A DNA stretch of 42,940 nt from Actinomycetospora sp. TBRC 11914 (GTDB lineage Bacteria; Actinomycetota; Actinomycetes; Mycobacteriales; Pseudonocardiaceae), in NCBI RefSeq assembly GCF_012933465.1, contig NZ_JABBND010000033.1, forward strand, positions 1 to 42,940, in the 5' to 3' direction. The position numbers and the translations under genes were made by a program. Shown piece by piece: positions 17,243-27,356 of the stretch. Position 1 is the stretch's first letter. Each line of letters opens with the position of its first letter. The notes below the pieces were generated by a model. It saw only the letters and a list, made by a program, of their open reading frames with translations. It was not told where the DNA came from and did no database searches.

Positions 17243-18497
17243 GTCCGGGAGCGGCGGGGCGGGGGCGACGATCCTGCACGCCGACCTCGACGCGTTCTAC
17301 GCCTCGGTGGAACAGCGCGATGCCCCCGAGCTGCGCGGACGCCCCGTGCTCGTCGGCGGCGGCGTGGTGCTCGCCGCCAGCTACGAGGCCAAGGCCGCCG
17401 GCGTCCGGACCGCGATGAACGGCCGGCAGGCGCGGGCGCTCTGCCCCGACGCCGTCGTCGTGCCCCCGCGGATGGAGGCCTACTCGGCGGCGAGCAAGGA
17501 CGTGTTCGCGATCTTCCGCGACACCACGCCGCTGGTGGAGGGGCTCTCGGTCGACGAGGCGTTCCTCGAGGTCGGCGGGCTGGCGAAGCTGGTCGGCACC
17601 CCGAAGGACATCGCGGCGCGGCTGCGGGGGCGCGTCCTCGCCGAGGTCGGGCTGCCGATCACCGTCGGCGTGGCGCGGACGAAGTTCCTGGCGAAGGTGG
17701 CCAGCGGGGTCGCCAAGCCGGACGGCCTCCTCGTCGTCGACCCCGACCGGGAGCGGGAGTTCCTGCACCCGCTGCGGGTGGAGCGGCTCTGGGGCGTGGG
17801 GCGGGTGACCGCCGGCCGGCTGCACGCGATGGGCATCCACACCGTCGCCGACGTGGCCGACCTGGGCGAGCCCGCCCTGGTCTCGCTGCTCGGGCGGGCC
17901 GCGGGTCGGCACCTCCACGCCCTCGCCACGTTCTCCGACCCCCGCGCGGTCACCCCCGGCGTGCGGCGCCGCTCCATCGGGTCCCAGCGCGCCCTCGGGC
18001 GCGGTCGGCGCTCGCCCGAGGAGCTCGACACGATCCTCGCGGGGATCGTCGACCGGCTCGGGCGGCGGCTGCGCGACGGCGACCGCGCCGCCCGCACCGT
18101 CGTCCTCCGGCTGCGCTTCGACGACTTCGCCCGCGTCACGCGCTCCCACACGCTGCGCGCGGCGACCACGCAGACCGCGCCGATCCAGGACGCCGCGCGG
18201 GAGCTGCTCCGCGAGGCGATGCCGATGATCCTCGACCGCGGCATCACCCTCATCGGGCTCTCGCTGGCCAACCTCTCGGGCGAGGAACGCGAGCAGCTCG
18301 AGCTGCCCCTCGACGCGCGCGAGGAGCCGCGCTCGGCGCTCGCCGGCGCCGGGAGCGACGACGCCCGGGACCCCGCCGCGCTCGACCGCACCCTCGACGC
18401 GGTCCGCGCCCGGTTCGGCGCGGCGTCGGTGAACCGCGCGACGCAGCTCGGGCGGGACCCCGGGATCACGGTGCCGGTGCTGCCGGAGCACGAGTAG
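17241..18497 (+). CDS. dinB: DNA polymerase IV (Y-family, DinB)
   Basis: 418 residues. A translesion DNA polymerase: palm motifs ILHADLDAFYASVE (metal Asp at D15, steric gate next to F19-Y20) and LSVDEAFLEV (catalytic Asp-Glu), YEAKAAGVRTAM in the fingers, then helix-hairpin-helix LWGVGRVTAGRL and a little-finger domain. QLELPLD near the C-terminus is a beta-clamp-binding motif. The GTG at 17241 puts the first strand at the usual distance; a GTG or ATG further upstream (for example 17193) would add residues not found in the family. The start overlaps a LexA-like box. Convergent with nothing; the prm control region follows. Confidence 0.93.
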   Translation: MSGSGGAGATILHADLDAFYASVEQRDAPELRGRPVLVGGGVVLAASYEAKAAGVRTAMNGRQARALCPDAVVVPPRMEAYSAASKDVFAIFRDTTPLVEGLSVDEAFLEVGGLAKLVGTPKDIAARLRGRVLAEVGLPITVGVARTKFLAKVASGVAKPDGLLVVDPDREREFLHPLRVERLWGVGRVTAGRLHAMGIHTVADVADLGEPALVSLLGRAAGRHLHALATFSDPRAVTPGVRRRSIGSQRALGRGRRSPEELDTILAGIVDRLGRRLRDGDRAARTVVLRLRFDDFARVTRSHTLRAATTQTAPIQDAARELLREAMPMILDRGITLIGLSLANLSGEEREQLELPLDAREEPRSALAGAGSDDARDPAALDRTLDAVRARFGAASVNRATQLGRDPGITVPVLPEHE

Positions 18498-18510
18498 ATC
18501 TTGCTCGACG

Positions 18511-18529
18511 GTGTCTCCCTCTGAGACAC
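18511..18529. promoter_or_regulatory. Inverted repeat, candidate shared operator (copy 1)
   Basis: GTGTCTC-CCTCT-GAGACAC, a perfect 7-bp inverted repeat with a 5-base spacer. Copies with the same TGTCTC-N5-GAGACA core and the same spacing lie upstream of the other two regulators (32465-32481, 35357-35373). It is 14 bases after the dinB stop, so a weak terminator is the alternative; the short AT-containing stem and lack of T run argue against that. Confidence 0.5.
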
Positions 18530-18612
18530 GCGGCCGCCCACCGGACCGTCCGGCGGCCCGTCGACAAGCTCCTGACCTGCGACGAACGGCCAGAAACACC
18601 GGATCGGCGGTC

Positions 18613-18631
18613 ATGTGCAGCATCTGCACAT
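18613..18631. promoter_or_regulatory. Perfect dyad in the prm control region
   Basis: ATGTGCAG-CAT-CTGCACAT: 8-bp arms, 3-base spacer, 166 bases before the IclR-like start. A possible -35 (TTGACC, 18645-18650) begins 14 bases downstream and TTCAGT (18669-18674) sits 18 bases beyond it. The placement suits an activator site, perhaps for the AcoR/MimR-like protein encoded at 32573. The rest of the 299-base gap (18498-18796) shows no ORF. Confidence 0.5.
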
Positions 18632-18796
18632 CGAAACGGTGATGTTGACCACACCGCCCGGAAACGCGTTCAGTTGCCCACGGCTCGCCGGGGACCGCCC
18701 GGCGCCGGACGCACATCGGCCCGACCGCCACCGGGCCGGACCCGCCACCACGGGTCGTCGTCCGGACCACCACGGCCACACGGGAAGGGGGCGCGC

Positions 18797-19801
18797 ATGA
18801 CGGACCGCACCGGCACGCGGGTCGCCGGCTCCGGCCGTTCCCTCAAGACCGCCGCCGAGGCCCTGAGCGCGCTGCGCTACCTGGGCTCCGCGCCGGGCGG
18901 GGTGACCGCGGAGGAGCTCGGCGTCGAGCTCGGCAAGAGTGCGGCCACCGCGCGGTACCTCCTCAACACCCTCTGCCAGGAGGGCTACGCCCGCCGCGAG
19001 GGCCCCGCGGGCACCTACCGGCTCTCCGACGGCCCGCCGTGGGGCGACGCCTGGGGCGGGTCCGACGACACCGACGGCGCCGTCGAGGCGTCCGCCACGG
19101 ACGAACCGGAGCCGGCGATGGCCCGGGTGCTCGACCTCGACGACGCCCGCGAGGCGCTGCGCCCGATGCGCCGCGAGGACGACCCGGTCAGCCGCTACGA
19201 GCTCCCCGAGAGCCTCGCCGACGCGGTCACCGAGCTCTACTGGCGCACCCGGCAGCGCTCCTACCTCGCCCGCTGGGACGGCGACGCGACGGTCATCGTC
19301 GACGCCCGCGGCCACCAGGGGCTGGCCCGCATCCCCGACCTCCGCGAGCGCATCCCGGTGGCGCAGGCCCACGCGCTGGCCGTGACGAAGGCGCTGGTCG
19401 CGACGTCGGCGGAGATCGAGGAGCTCCTCCTCGCCCAGACCGACCGCCCCGCCTTCACCGCCACGACGATCACCACGACGCCGGGCCTCGCCGCCGAGCT
19501 CGCGCGGGTCCGCCGCGAGGGCGTGGCGATCGACCGCGAGGAGTTCGCCGAGGGCTTCTGCTGCGTGGGCGCGCCGATCCTGGCGCCCGACGGCCGGGTC
19601 GCCGCGAGCATCGCGGTCTCCAGCCCCGCCCGCCGCTTCGCGCAGGACTCCGACGCGCTGACCGACGCCGTGCGCGACGTCGCCGCGACCGCGATGCGCG
19701 AATGGCGCGAGCGGGTCGCCGCGACGGGCACGGCCGACCACCCAGACCACCGGGCCACCGACCACACCGGACCGCGCAGGACCGGTCCGCCGAGGAGGTG
19801 A
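18797..19801 (+). CDS. IclR-like transcriptional regulator, prm-cluster copy 1
   Basis: 334 residues. An N-terminal winged helix (about 14-68: SLKTAAEALSALRYLG, then GKSAATARYLLNTLCQEGYARR as recognition helix and wing), an unusually long acidic linker (about 75-140), and an IclR effector domain (about 140-310) with AHALAVTKALVA and the closing EEFAEGFCCVGAPILAPDGRV. It is a paralogue of the protein encoded at 34359-35321. It lies 106 bases upstream of prmA in the same direction and may be co-transcribed with it. IclR proteins bind small metabolites; the ligand here could be the substrate, alcohol or ketone. The ATG at 18797 has GGAAGGGGG upstream. Confidence 0.85.
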   Translation: MTDRTGTRVAGSGRSLKTAAEALSALRYLGSAPGGVTAEELGVELGKSAATARYLLNTLCQEGYARREGPAGTYRLSDGPPWGDAWGGSDDTDGAVEASATDEPEPAMARVLDLDDAREALRPMRREDDPVSRYELPESLADAVTELYWRTRQRSYLARWDGDATVIVDARGHQGLARIPDLRERIPVAQAHALAVTKALVATSAEIEELLLAQTDRPAFTATTITTTPGLAAELARVRREGVAIDREEFAEGFCCVGAPILAPDGRVAASIAVSSPARRFAQDSDALTDAVRDVAATAMREWRERVAATGTADHPDHRATDHTGPRRTGPPRR

Positions 19802-19907
19802 GGCAGGCGCAGGACAGCGGCCCGGCCACCAGCAGCCGTGCCGGCCGCCGTGAGGGGGCTCCGACGCCCGTCGGGTCCCCACCATCTGGCTCGATCGAGG
19901 AGGAAAG

Positions 19908-21560
19908 ATGAGCCGTCAGAGCTTGGCGAAGGCTCACCAGAAAATCCAGGAACTCTCCTGGGAGCCGCAGTACCACGAGCCGTACATGAAGTACGGCACG
20001 GACTACACCTTCAAGAAGGCCGCCAAGAAGGACCCGCTGAAGCAGGTCCTCCGGTCCTACTTCCCCATGCAGGAGGAGAAGGACAACCGGGTCTACGGCG
20101 CGTCGGACGGCGCGATCCGCGGCAACATGTTCCGCCAGGTGCAGGAGCGCTGGCTGGAGTGGCAGAAGCTCTTCCTGTCGATCATCCCGCTGCCCGAGAT
20201 CTCGGCGGCGCGCTCGATGCCGATGCTGTTCCAGGCGGTTCCCAACCCGGAGCTGCACAACGGCCAGGCGATCCAGATGATCGACGAGGTTCGGCACAGC
20301 ACGATCCAGCAGAACCTCAAGCGCCTGTACATGAACAACTACATCGACCCGGCGGGCTTCAACAACACCCTCCGGAACTTCCACTCGGACTACTGCGGCA
20401 CCATCGGCCGGCAGTTCGCCGAGGGCTTCATCACCGGTGACGCGATCACCGCGGCCAGCATCTACCTGACGATCGTCGCCGAGACGGCCTTCACGAACAC
20501 GCTGTTCGTGGCCATGCCGGCGGAGGCGGCCGCCAACGGTGACTACCTGCTGCCGACGGTGTTCCACTCGGTCCAGTCGGACGAGTCGCGCCACATCTCG
20601 AACGGCTACGCCACGCTGCTGATGGCGCTGTCGGACGAGGGCAACCGCCAGCTCCTCGAGCGCGACCTCCGCTACGCGTGGTGGAACAACCACCGCGTCG
20701 TGGACGCCGCGATCGGTACGTTCATCGAGTACGGCACGAAGGACCGCCGCAAGGACCGTGAGTCCTACGCGGAGATGTGGCGTCGCTGGATCTACGACGA
20801 CTACTACCGGGCCTACCTGCTGCCCCTCGAGAAGTACGGTCTGGTGATCCCCCACGACCTCATCGAGGAGTCGTGGAACCAGATCTGGAACAAGGGCTAC
20901 GTCCACGAGGTCGCGCAGTTCTTCGCCACCGGTTGGCTCGCCAACTACTGGCGCATCGACGGCATGACCGACGAGGACTTCGAGTGGTTCGAGTACAAGT
21001 ACCCGGGCTGGTACGACCGGTACGGCAAGTGGTGGGAGAACTACAACCGCCTGTCGCGGCCGAACGGCCACCACGCGATCGTCGCCGAGGACGTCGACTA
21101 CGTGTACCCGCACCGCTGCTGGACCTGCATGGTCCCCTGCCTGGTGCGCGAGGACATGGTCGTCGACAAGGTGGACGGCCAGTGGCGCACCTACTGCCAC
21201 GAGGCCTGCCGCTGGACGGACGCCGTGGCGTTCCGCCCGACCTACCAGGGCCGCGAGACCCCGAACATGGGCAAGCTCGTCGGGCACCGCGAGTGGGAGA
21301 CGCTGTACCACGGCTGGAACTGGGCCGACGTCATCTCGGACATGGGCTTCGTCCGCGACGACGGCAAGACCCTGACCGCGCAGCCGCACCTCGATCTCGA
21401 CCCGAAGAAGATGTGGACGCTCGACCACATGCGGCGCATGCCGCACGTGGCCAGCCCCAACGTCATCCTCAACGAGATGAGCGACTCGGAGCGCGAGGCG
21501 TTCGTGGCGGACTACAACGCCCAGGGCCCGGCCGGCCGTCCGGCCGGTGCGAAGTCCTGA
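19908..21560 (+). CDS. prmA: Propane monooxygenase-type diiron hydroxylase, large (alpha) subunit
   Basis: 550 residues. Active subunit of a soluble diiron monooxygenase that inserts oxygen into alkane C-H bonds. All six iron ligands are visible: E97 (PEISAAR), E127 and H130 (DEVRH), E192 (AETAFTN), E226 and H229 (DESRH). Their spacings (30, 3, 62, 34, 3) equal those of methane monooxygenase hydroxylase. Overall sequence resembles PrmA/MimA of propane- and acetone-oxidising Gordonia and Mycobacterium, and also the tetrahydrofuran enzymes of Pseudonocardia, which are the same group. The gene order alpha-reductase-beta-coupling supports that group. ATG at 19908 follows GAGGAGGAAAG. Substrate (propane, cyclic ether, ketone or phenol) cannot be decided from sequence alone. 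Confidence 0.95.
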   Translation: MSRQSLAKAHQKIQELSWEPQYHEPYMKYGTDYTFKKAAKKDPLKQVLRSYFPMQEEKDNRVYGASDGAIRGNMFRQVQERWLEWQKLFLSIIPLPEISAARSMPMLFQAVPNPELHNGQAIQMIDEVRHSTIQQNLKRLYMNNYIDPAGFNNTLRNFHSDYCGTIGRQFAEGFITGDAITAASIYLTIVAETAFTNTLFVAMPAEAAANGDYLLPTVFHSVQSDESRHISNGYATLLMALSDEGNRQLLERDLRYAWWNNHRVVDAAIGTFIEYGTKDRRKDRESYAEMWRRWIYDDYYRAYLLPLEKYGLVIPHDLIEESWNQIWNKGYVHEVAQFFATGWLANYWRIDGMTDEDFEWFEYKYPGWYDRYGKWWENYNRLSRPNGHHAIVAEDVDYVYPHRCWTCMVPCLVREDMVVDKVDGQWRTYCHEACRWTDAVAFRPTYQGRETPNMGKLVGHREWETLYHGWNWADVISDMGFVRDDGKTLTAQPHLDLDPKKMWTLDHMRRMPHVASPNVILNEMSDSEREAFVADYNAQGPAGRPAGAKS

Positions 21561-21601
21561 TCAGGTCCACCTCCTCCGAGGCAGCCTGATCGTCGTGTGA
21601 C

Positions 21602-21672
21602 CCGCGGGGAGGGCCGGGGAGTTCCCGGTCCTCCCCGCGGCTCCCCGGGCCGCGCCCGTTCCGGCGCGGCCC
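21602..21672 (+). terminator. Two tandem hairpins between prmA and prmB
   Basis: Within the 208-base gap, 21602-21640 folds into a stem of about 17 bp (11 bp outer, one G-T pair, 5 bp inner) with loop GAGTT. A second stem, GGGCCGCGCC/GGCGCGGCCC (21647-21656 with 21663-21672), has a 6-base loop and is followed by CTCTCTTCC. Such stems could cause partial termination or protect prmA mRNA, giving more hydroxylase than reductase. prmB has its own GGAGGAG ribosome site. Confidence 0.6.
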
Positions 21673-21768
21673 GCTCTCTTCCCCGGGTGCCGTACACGCC
21701 CGGGTGTCCTTCCCGGCCGGGATCCCTCGTCATCGCAACCCACCAACTCCGGAGGAGTCAGTCGTCCG

Positions 21769-22827
21769 ATGGGTGACAAGCACCTGGTTCGCTTCGAGCC
21801 GGTCGGCATCGAGATCGAGGTCGACGAGGACCAGACGATCCTGAGGGCCGCGTTCGAACAGGGCGTGCAGCTCATGCACGGCTGCAAGGAAGGGCAGTGC
21901 GCCGCCTGCAAGTCCTTCGTCCTCGAGGGCGACATGGACGAGATCGAGCTCGACCGGTACTCGACCTTCGCCCTCCCCGACATGGAGCGTGAGGAGGGCC
22001 AGACCCTCCTGTGCCGCGCCCACGCCTACGACGACCTGGTCATCGAGCTGCTCAACTACGACGAGGAGGTCCTGCGCTCCGGCCTGCCGGTGCGCAAGGG
22101 CACCGTCGAGGTGCTCGCGAACGACCCGGTCACCCACGACATGCGCCACCTGGTGGTCGCGCAGGTCGCGGGGGAGGACATCAAGTTCTTCCCCGGTCAG
22201 TACATGGACTTCATCCTCCCCGGCTCCGGCGAGAGCCGGTCGTTCTCCATGGCGAACACGCCCAACCGCGACGGCCGGTTCGAGTTCGTCATCAAGATCT
22301 ACCCCGACGGCCTCTTCTCCCAGTTCCTCGAGAACCAGGTGAAGGTCGGTGACCGCCTGGAGGTCGAGGCGCCCTTCGGCACCTGCACCCTCCGCGAGAA
22401 CCGGACGTCGGACATCGTGTTCGTCGGCGGCGGTGCCGGCATGGCACCCCTGCTCGGACTGCTCCGCGCCCTGCGCGAGAAGGAGACCGACCGCGGCGCC
22501 GTCCTCTACTACGGCGCGCGGACCAAGGCCGACCTGTGCTTCGAGAAGGAGCTGCGCGAGCTCGAGGAGCAGCTCCCCTCGTTCCGCTACGTCCCGGCGC
22601 TCTCCGAGCCCGACGGTGAGGAGTGGGACGGCGCGACCGGGCTCATCACCGAGGTGGTCCGGGCACACGAGCCCGATCTGAAGGGGAGGGATGCGTATGT
22701 GTGCGGTCCGCCGCCGATGGTCGACGCGGCGATCGCGCTGTTGGCACAACGCGGTGTGGATGAGCGGAACATCTTCTTCGACAAGTTCACGACGACCGGA
22801 GAGCCGGAGGACGAGGGCAACACATGA
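21769..22827 (+). CDS. prmB: Monooxygenase reductase, [2Fe-2S]/FAD/NADH
   Basis: 352 residues. Passes electrons from NADH through FAD and a plant-type ferredoxin cluster to the diiron hydroxylase. Domains in order: [2Fe-2S] ferredoxin (C39, C44, C47, C82), FAD-binding barrel with RSFSMAN at 157-163, and NAD-binding domain with GGGAGMAP at 220-227 and the closing YVCGPPPMVDAA. Length is normal for Prm/Mmo reductases. ATG at 21769 follows GGAGGAG by 13 bases or so, and MGDKHLVRFEPV is the usual N-terminus. Overlaps prmC by 4 bases (ATGA). Confidence 0.95.
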   Translation: MGDKHLVRFEPVGIEIEVDEDQTILRAAFEQGVQLMHGCKEGQCAACKSFVLEGDMDEIELDRYSTFALPDMEREEGQTLLCRAHAYDDLVIELLNYDEEVLRSGLPVRKGTVEVLANDPVTHDMRHLVVAQVAGEDIKFFPGQYMDFILPGSGESRSFSMANTPNRDGRFEFVIKIYPDGLFSQFLENQVKVGDRLEVEAPFGTCTLRENRTSDIVFVGGGAGMAPLLGLLRALREKETDRGAVLYYGARTKADLCFEKELRELEEQLPSFRYVPALSEPDGEEWDGATGLITEVVRAHEPDLKGRDAYVCGPPPMVDAAIALLAQRGVDERNIFFDKFTTTGEPEDEGNT

Positions 22828-24011
22828 CCACAACCGAGAACACTGAACGCAGCGTTCCGAAGCCGGTATTCACCGACGCCGAGGCGGGGGCGAAAGAATT
22901 CCCCGACTCCGGACCGTCGGCGCGCCGCTACAACTACTTCAAGCCGGCGAAGCGCAAGCAGACCCACTACGAGGACGTCACCGTCGAGGTCCAGCCGGAC
23001 CCCCGCCACTACCTGACCCAGGGCTGGATCTACGGCTTCGCGGACGGCTCGAACGGCTACCCGCTGACCTGGACCAAGCTGAAGGCGTGGGGCGTGGACG
23101 ACCCCGAACCCGTCCGCGGCCCCGGGTCCGGCGGCAAGCCGGTGGAGAACTGGCCCGCCCACGGTTGGCACGAGTTCCGTGATCCCAACGAAGAGTGGGA
23201 ACTCACGATGTACCGGTACAACGCCAACGTTGTCCGGCAGGTCACCCAGAACGTCGAGAACGCGCGGAACGCCAAGGCGTTCGACCAGTGGACCCCGAAC
23301 TGGGTGCACTTCGTCGAGCGCAACGTCGGCGCCTGGATGCACATCGAGCATATCCTCGGCCTCTACGTCTTCGCGGCGTGCAACCGCTCCGGCCCGACGA
23401 ACATGCACAACACGGCGATGGCCGTGAACAGCGAGCACAAGATCCGCTTCGCGCAGGACCTGGCGCTCTACAACCTGACCCTCACCGAGGAGATCGAGGG
23501 CTTCGACGGGTCCGCCCACCTCGAGGCCTGGAACTCCGACGCCGAGTGGCAGGGCGTCCGGAAGGTCACCGAGGCCCTGACGGCGGTGCACGACGACTGG
23601 GGCGAGATGATCTTCGCCACCAACATCGTCTTCGAGCCGCTGCTCGGTGAGCTCTTCCGCTCGAACCTGGTCATGCAGGCCGCGGCCGGCAACGGCGACT
23701 ACGTCACCCCGACCGTGATCGGCTCCGGCGAGTACGACTACGCCCAGCGCGACCTGCGCTGGACGCAGGCCTGCTTCGGTCCGCTCGTCCAGGACCGCGA
23801 GTTCGCCGACCACAACAAGCAGATCTTCAACGGCTGGCTGCAGAACTGGGTGCCCCAGTGCCTCGAGGCGGCCCGCCAGCTCCAGCCGCTGTGGTCGCAG
23901 CCCGACGCCAAGCCGCCGCGCTTCGAGGACGCCCTCGACCGCGCCAAGAGCCGCTTCTCCGGGATCCTGACGGATCTCGGCCTCGAGACCCCGAAGGAGC
24001 TCTCCCAGTGA
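22824..24011 (+). CDS. prmC: Monooxygenase hydroxylase small (beta) subunit
   Basis: 395 residues. The ferritin-like partner of PrmA, lacking the full iron site and serving as scaffold for the (alpha-beta)2 hydroxylase. Family features: FKPAKRKQTHYEDVTVEVQPDPRHY in the N-terminal arm, EWELTMYRYNANVVRQ, and RDLRWTQACFGPLV near residue 310. The first 30 residues are polar and probably wrap the large subunit. Start ATG at 22824 overlaps the prmB stop; its own stop overlaps the GTG of prmD. The opening codons use less G/C than the neighbours. Confidence 0.93.
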   Translation: MTTTENTERSVPKPVFTDAEAGAKEFPDSGPSARRYNYFKPAKRKQTHYEDVTVEVQPDPRHYLTQGWIYGFADGSNGYPLTWTKLKAWGVDDPEPVRGPGSGGKPVENWPAHGWHEFRDPNEEWELTMYRYNANVVRQVTQNVENARNAKAFDQWTPNWVHFVERNVGAWMHIEHILGLYVFAACNRSGPTNMHNTAMAVNSEHKIRFAQDLALYNLTLTEEIEGFDGSAHLEAWNSDAEWQGVRKVTEALTAVHDDWGEMIFATNIVFEPLLGELFRSNLVMQAAAGNGDYVTPTVIGSGEYDYAQRDLRWTQACFGPLVQDREFADHNKQIFNGWLQNWVPQCLEAARQLQPLWSQPDAKPPRFEDALDRAKSRFSGILTDLGLETPKELSQ

Positions 24012-24385
24012 CCCAGTTCAAGACGGCCGAGAGTCCGTACAAGCAGAACAACACCGAGTCCGGCATGGCCGGCGTGACCCTGATGAACAACCAGATCGGC
24101 GTCGTCGTCGCCGAGGTCATGGACCGTCAGGAGAACGTCACCGTCCAGCACCTCCCCGCGATGATCCGCGTGGACTGCGTGGGACGGATGGACTTCGTGT
24201 ACGCGGAGATCTCCGAGGCGCTGGGCGAGGAGCCCGACTTCTACGACGCCGCGGAGTTCGAGGAGAACATGTCGACCCACTACGGGAAGATGATCCACAT
24301 GGATGACCGGACCGTCATGTTCGGGAATCTCGAGGAGGCCGCCGAGTTCATCGGCGACATGCTCCCGCCCGTGGTGAACAAGTAG
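24008..24385 (+). CDS. prmD: Monooxygenase coupling (effector) protein
   Basis: 125 residues, MmoB/DmpM family. Binds the hydroxylase near the diiron site to control oxygen activation and substrate entry; it carries no cofactor. Visible: NNQIGVVVAEVMDRQENVTVQHLPAMIRVDC as the core beta strands and the acidic second half (EISEALGEEPDFYDAAEFEENMSTHYGKM). GTG at 24008 lies inside the prmC stop (GTGA), so the two are translationally coupled. A hairpin follows at 24407-24452. Confidence 0.92.
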   Translation: MTQFKTAESPYKQNNTESGMAGVTLMNNQIGVVVAEVMDRQENVTVQHLPAMIRVDCVGRMDFVYAEISEALGEEPDFYDAAEFEENMSTHYGKMIHMDDRTVMFGNLEEAAEFIGDMLPPVVNK

Positions 24386-24406
24386 CAGCACGCGGACGTC
24401 CCGGAT

Positions 24407-24452
24407 CGGGTCGCCGGCCACCGCTCGTCGCGGGGGCGTGGCCGGCGACCCG
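24407..24452 (+). terminator. Hairpin between prmD and the chaperonin gene
   Basis: A perfect 15-bp stem (24407-24421 with 24438-24452) closes a 16-base loop. No T run. Likely an attenuator or mRNA boundary that separates prmABCD from the downstream genes. Confidence 0.55.
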
Positions 24453-24509
24453 GCCCCGGAGCGCGCACCCACCGCCGAGTACCCGCGACCACCCGCCCCC
24501 GACCCCTAA

Positions 24510-26219
<1,710 letters not shown>

Positions 26220-26270
26220 TCCGGGACCCGGCTGACCCGACCCAGTGTTGTGACGGAGAGGAGCACGAGC

Positions 26271-27299
26271 GTGAAAGCCGTGCGGGTGCACGAGTACAAG
26301 AAGGACCCGTCGATCGACGACATCGCGGAGCCGAAGCTGCAGGGTCCGCTCGACGTGATCGTGAAGATCGGTGGGGCAGGCGTGTGCCGCACCGATCTCC
26401 ACATCGTCAACGGGGACTGGGAGGCGATCCAGAACCCGTCGCTGCCCTACGTGATCGGCCACGAGAACGCCGGGTGGGTCCACGAGATCGGGGACGCGGT
26501 CACCAACGTCAAGGTCGGCGACACGGTGATCCTGCACCCGCAGCCCTCGTGCGGGCTGTGCCTGGCCTGCCGCGCCGGCCGGGACATGCAGTGCACCGGG
26601 GACGCGTTCTTCCCGGGGCTGAGCAACAACGACGGCGGGATGGCGGAGTACCTGCGCACCACCGCCCGGGCCTGCGTGAAGCTCAACCCGGACACCAACC
26701 CGGCCGACGTGGCCGCCCTGGCCGACGCCGGGATCACCGCGTACCACGCGGTGCGCAAGTCGGTGCCCTACCTCTACCCGGGCACCACCGCGGTGGTGCA
26801 GGGCGTCGGGGGCCTCGGGCACATCGCGGTGCAGGCGCTCGCCGCCCTGACCGCCACGAAGATCATCGCGGTGGACCGGAACCCGGCCGCGCTGGAGCTC
26901 GCGAAGCAGATCGGCGCCGAGGAGGCCGTCGTGGCCGACGGCGACCACGTGCAGGCCGTCCAGGATCTCACCGGGGGCGGGGCGACCGTGGTGTTCGACT
27001 TCGTGGCCGAGCAGGGCGCGGAGCTGGACGCGTGGGCGATGACGGGCCCGGCGGGCTACGACTTCGTCCTCGGGTACGGCGGGGAGTTCAAGGCCCCGAC
27101 GCTCGATTTCGTGGCCGGTGAGAAGAACGTCATCGGCAACATCGTGGGGACCTACAACGACCTGGCCGAACTGATGGTCCTCGCCCAGGCCGGGAAGGTC
27201 ACGCTGCACACGGTGCAGTACTCGCTGGAGAACGCGCTGGACGCGTTGCACGACCTCGACGCGGGCAACGTCCGCGGCCGGGCGATCCTCGTCCCCTGA
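26271..27299 (+). CDS. adh1: Zinc-dependent alcohol dehydrogenase
   Basis: 342 residues, medium-chain family. Catalytic zinc ligands C39, H64 and probably D153; structural zinc cysteines C94, C97, C100, C108 (CGLCLACRAGRDMQC). Coenzyme loop GVGGLG (179-184) followed by IIAVDRN, whose Asp favours NAD. In propane clusters such an enzyme oxidises 2-propanol to acetone, the step after the monooxygenase. The GTG at 26271 is chosen because GGAGAGGAG lies at proper distance; the frame is also open from GTG 26250, but that would place the ribosome site inside the gene. Confidence 0.9.
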   Translation: MKAVRVHEYKKDPSIDDIAEPKLQGPLDVIVKIGGAGVCRTDLHIVNGDWEAIQNPSLPYVIGHENAGWVHEIGDAVTNVKVGDTVILHPQPSCGLCLACRAGRDMQCTGDAFFPGLSNNDGGMAEYLRTTARACVKLNPDTNPADVAALADAGITAYHAVRKSVPYLYPGTTAVVQGVGGLGHIAVQALAALTATKIIAVDRNPAALELAKQIGAEEAVVADGDHVQAVQDLTGGGATVVFDFVAEQGAELDAWAMTGPAGYDFVLGYGGEFKAPTLDFVAGEKNVIGNIVGTYNDLAELMVLAQAGKVTLHTVQYSLENALDALHDLDAGNVRGRAILVP

Positions 27300-27356
27300 C
27301 CCTAAGAGAACCAGCTCAATCCGCATCCACCACAACGACCGTCGCGGAGGCACCAC

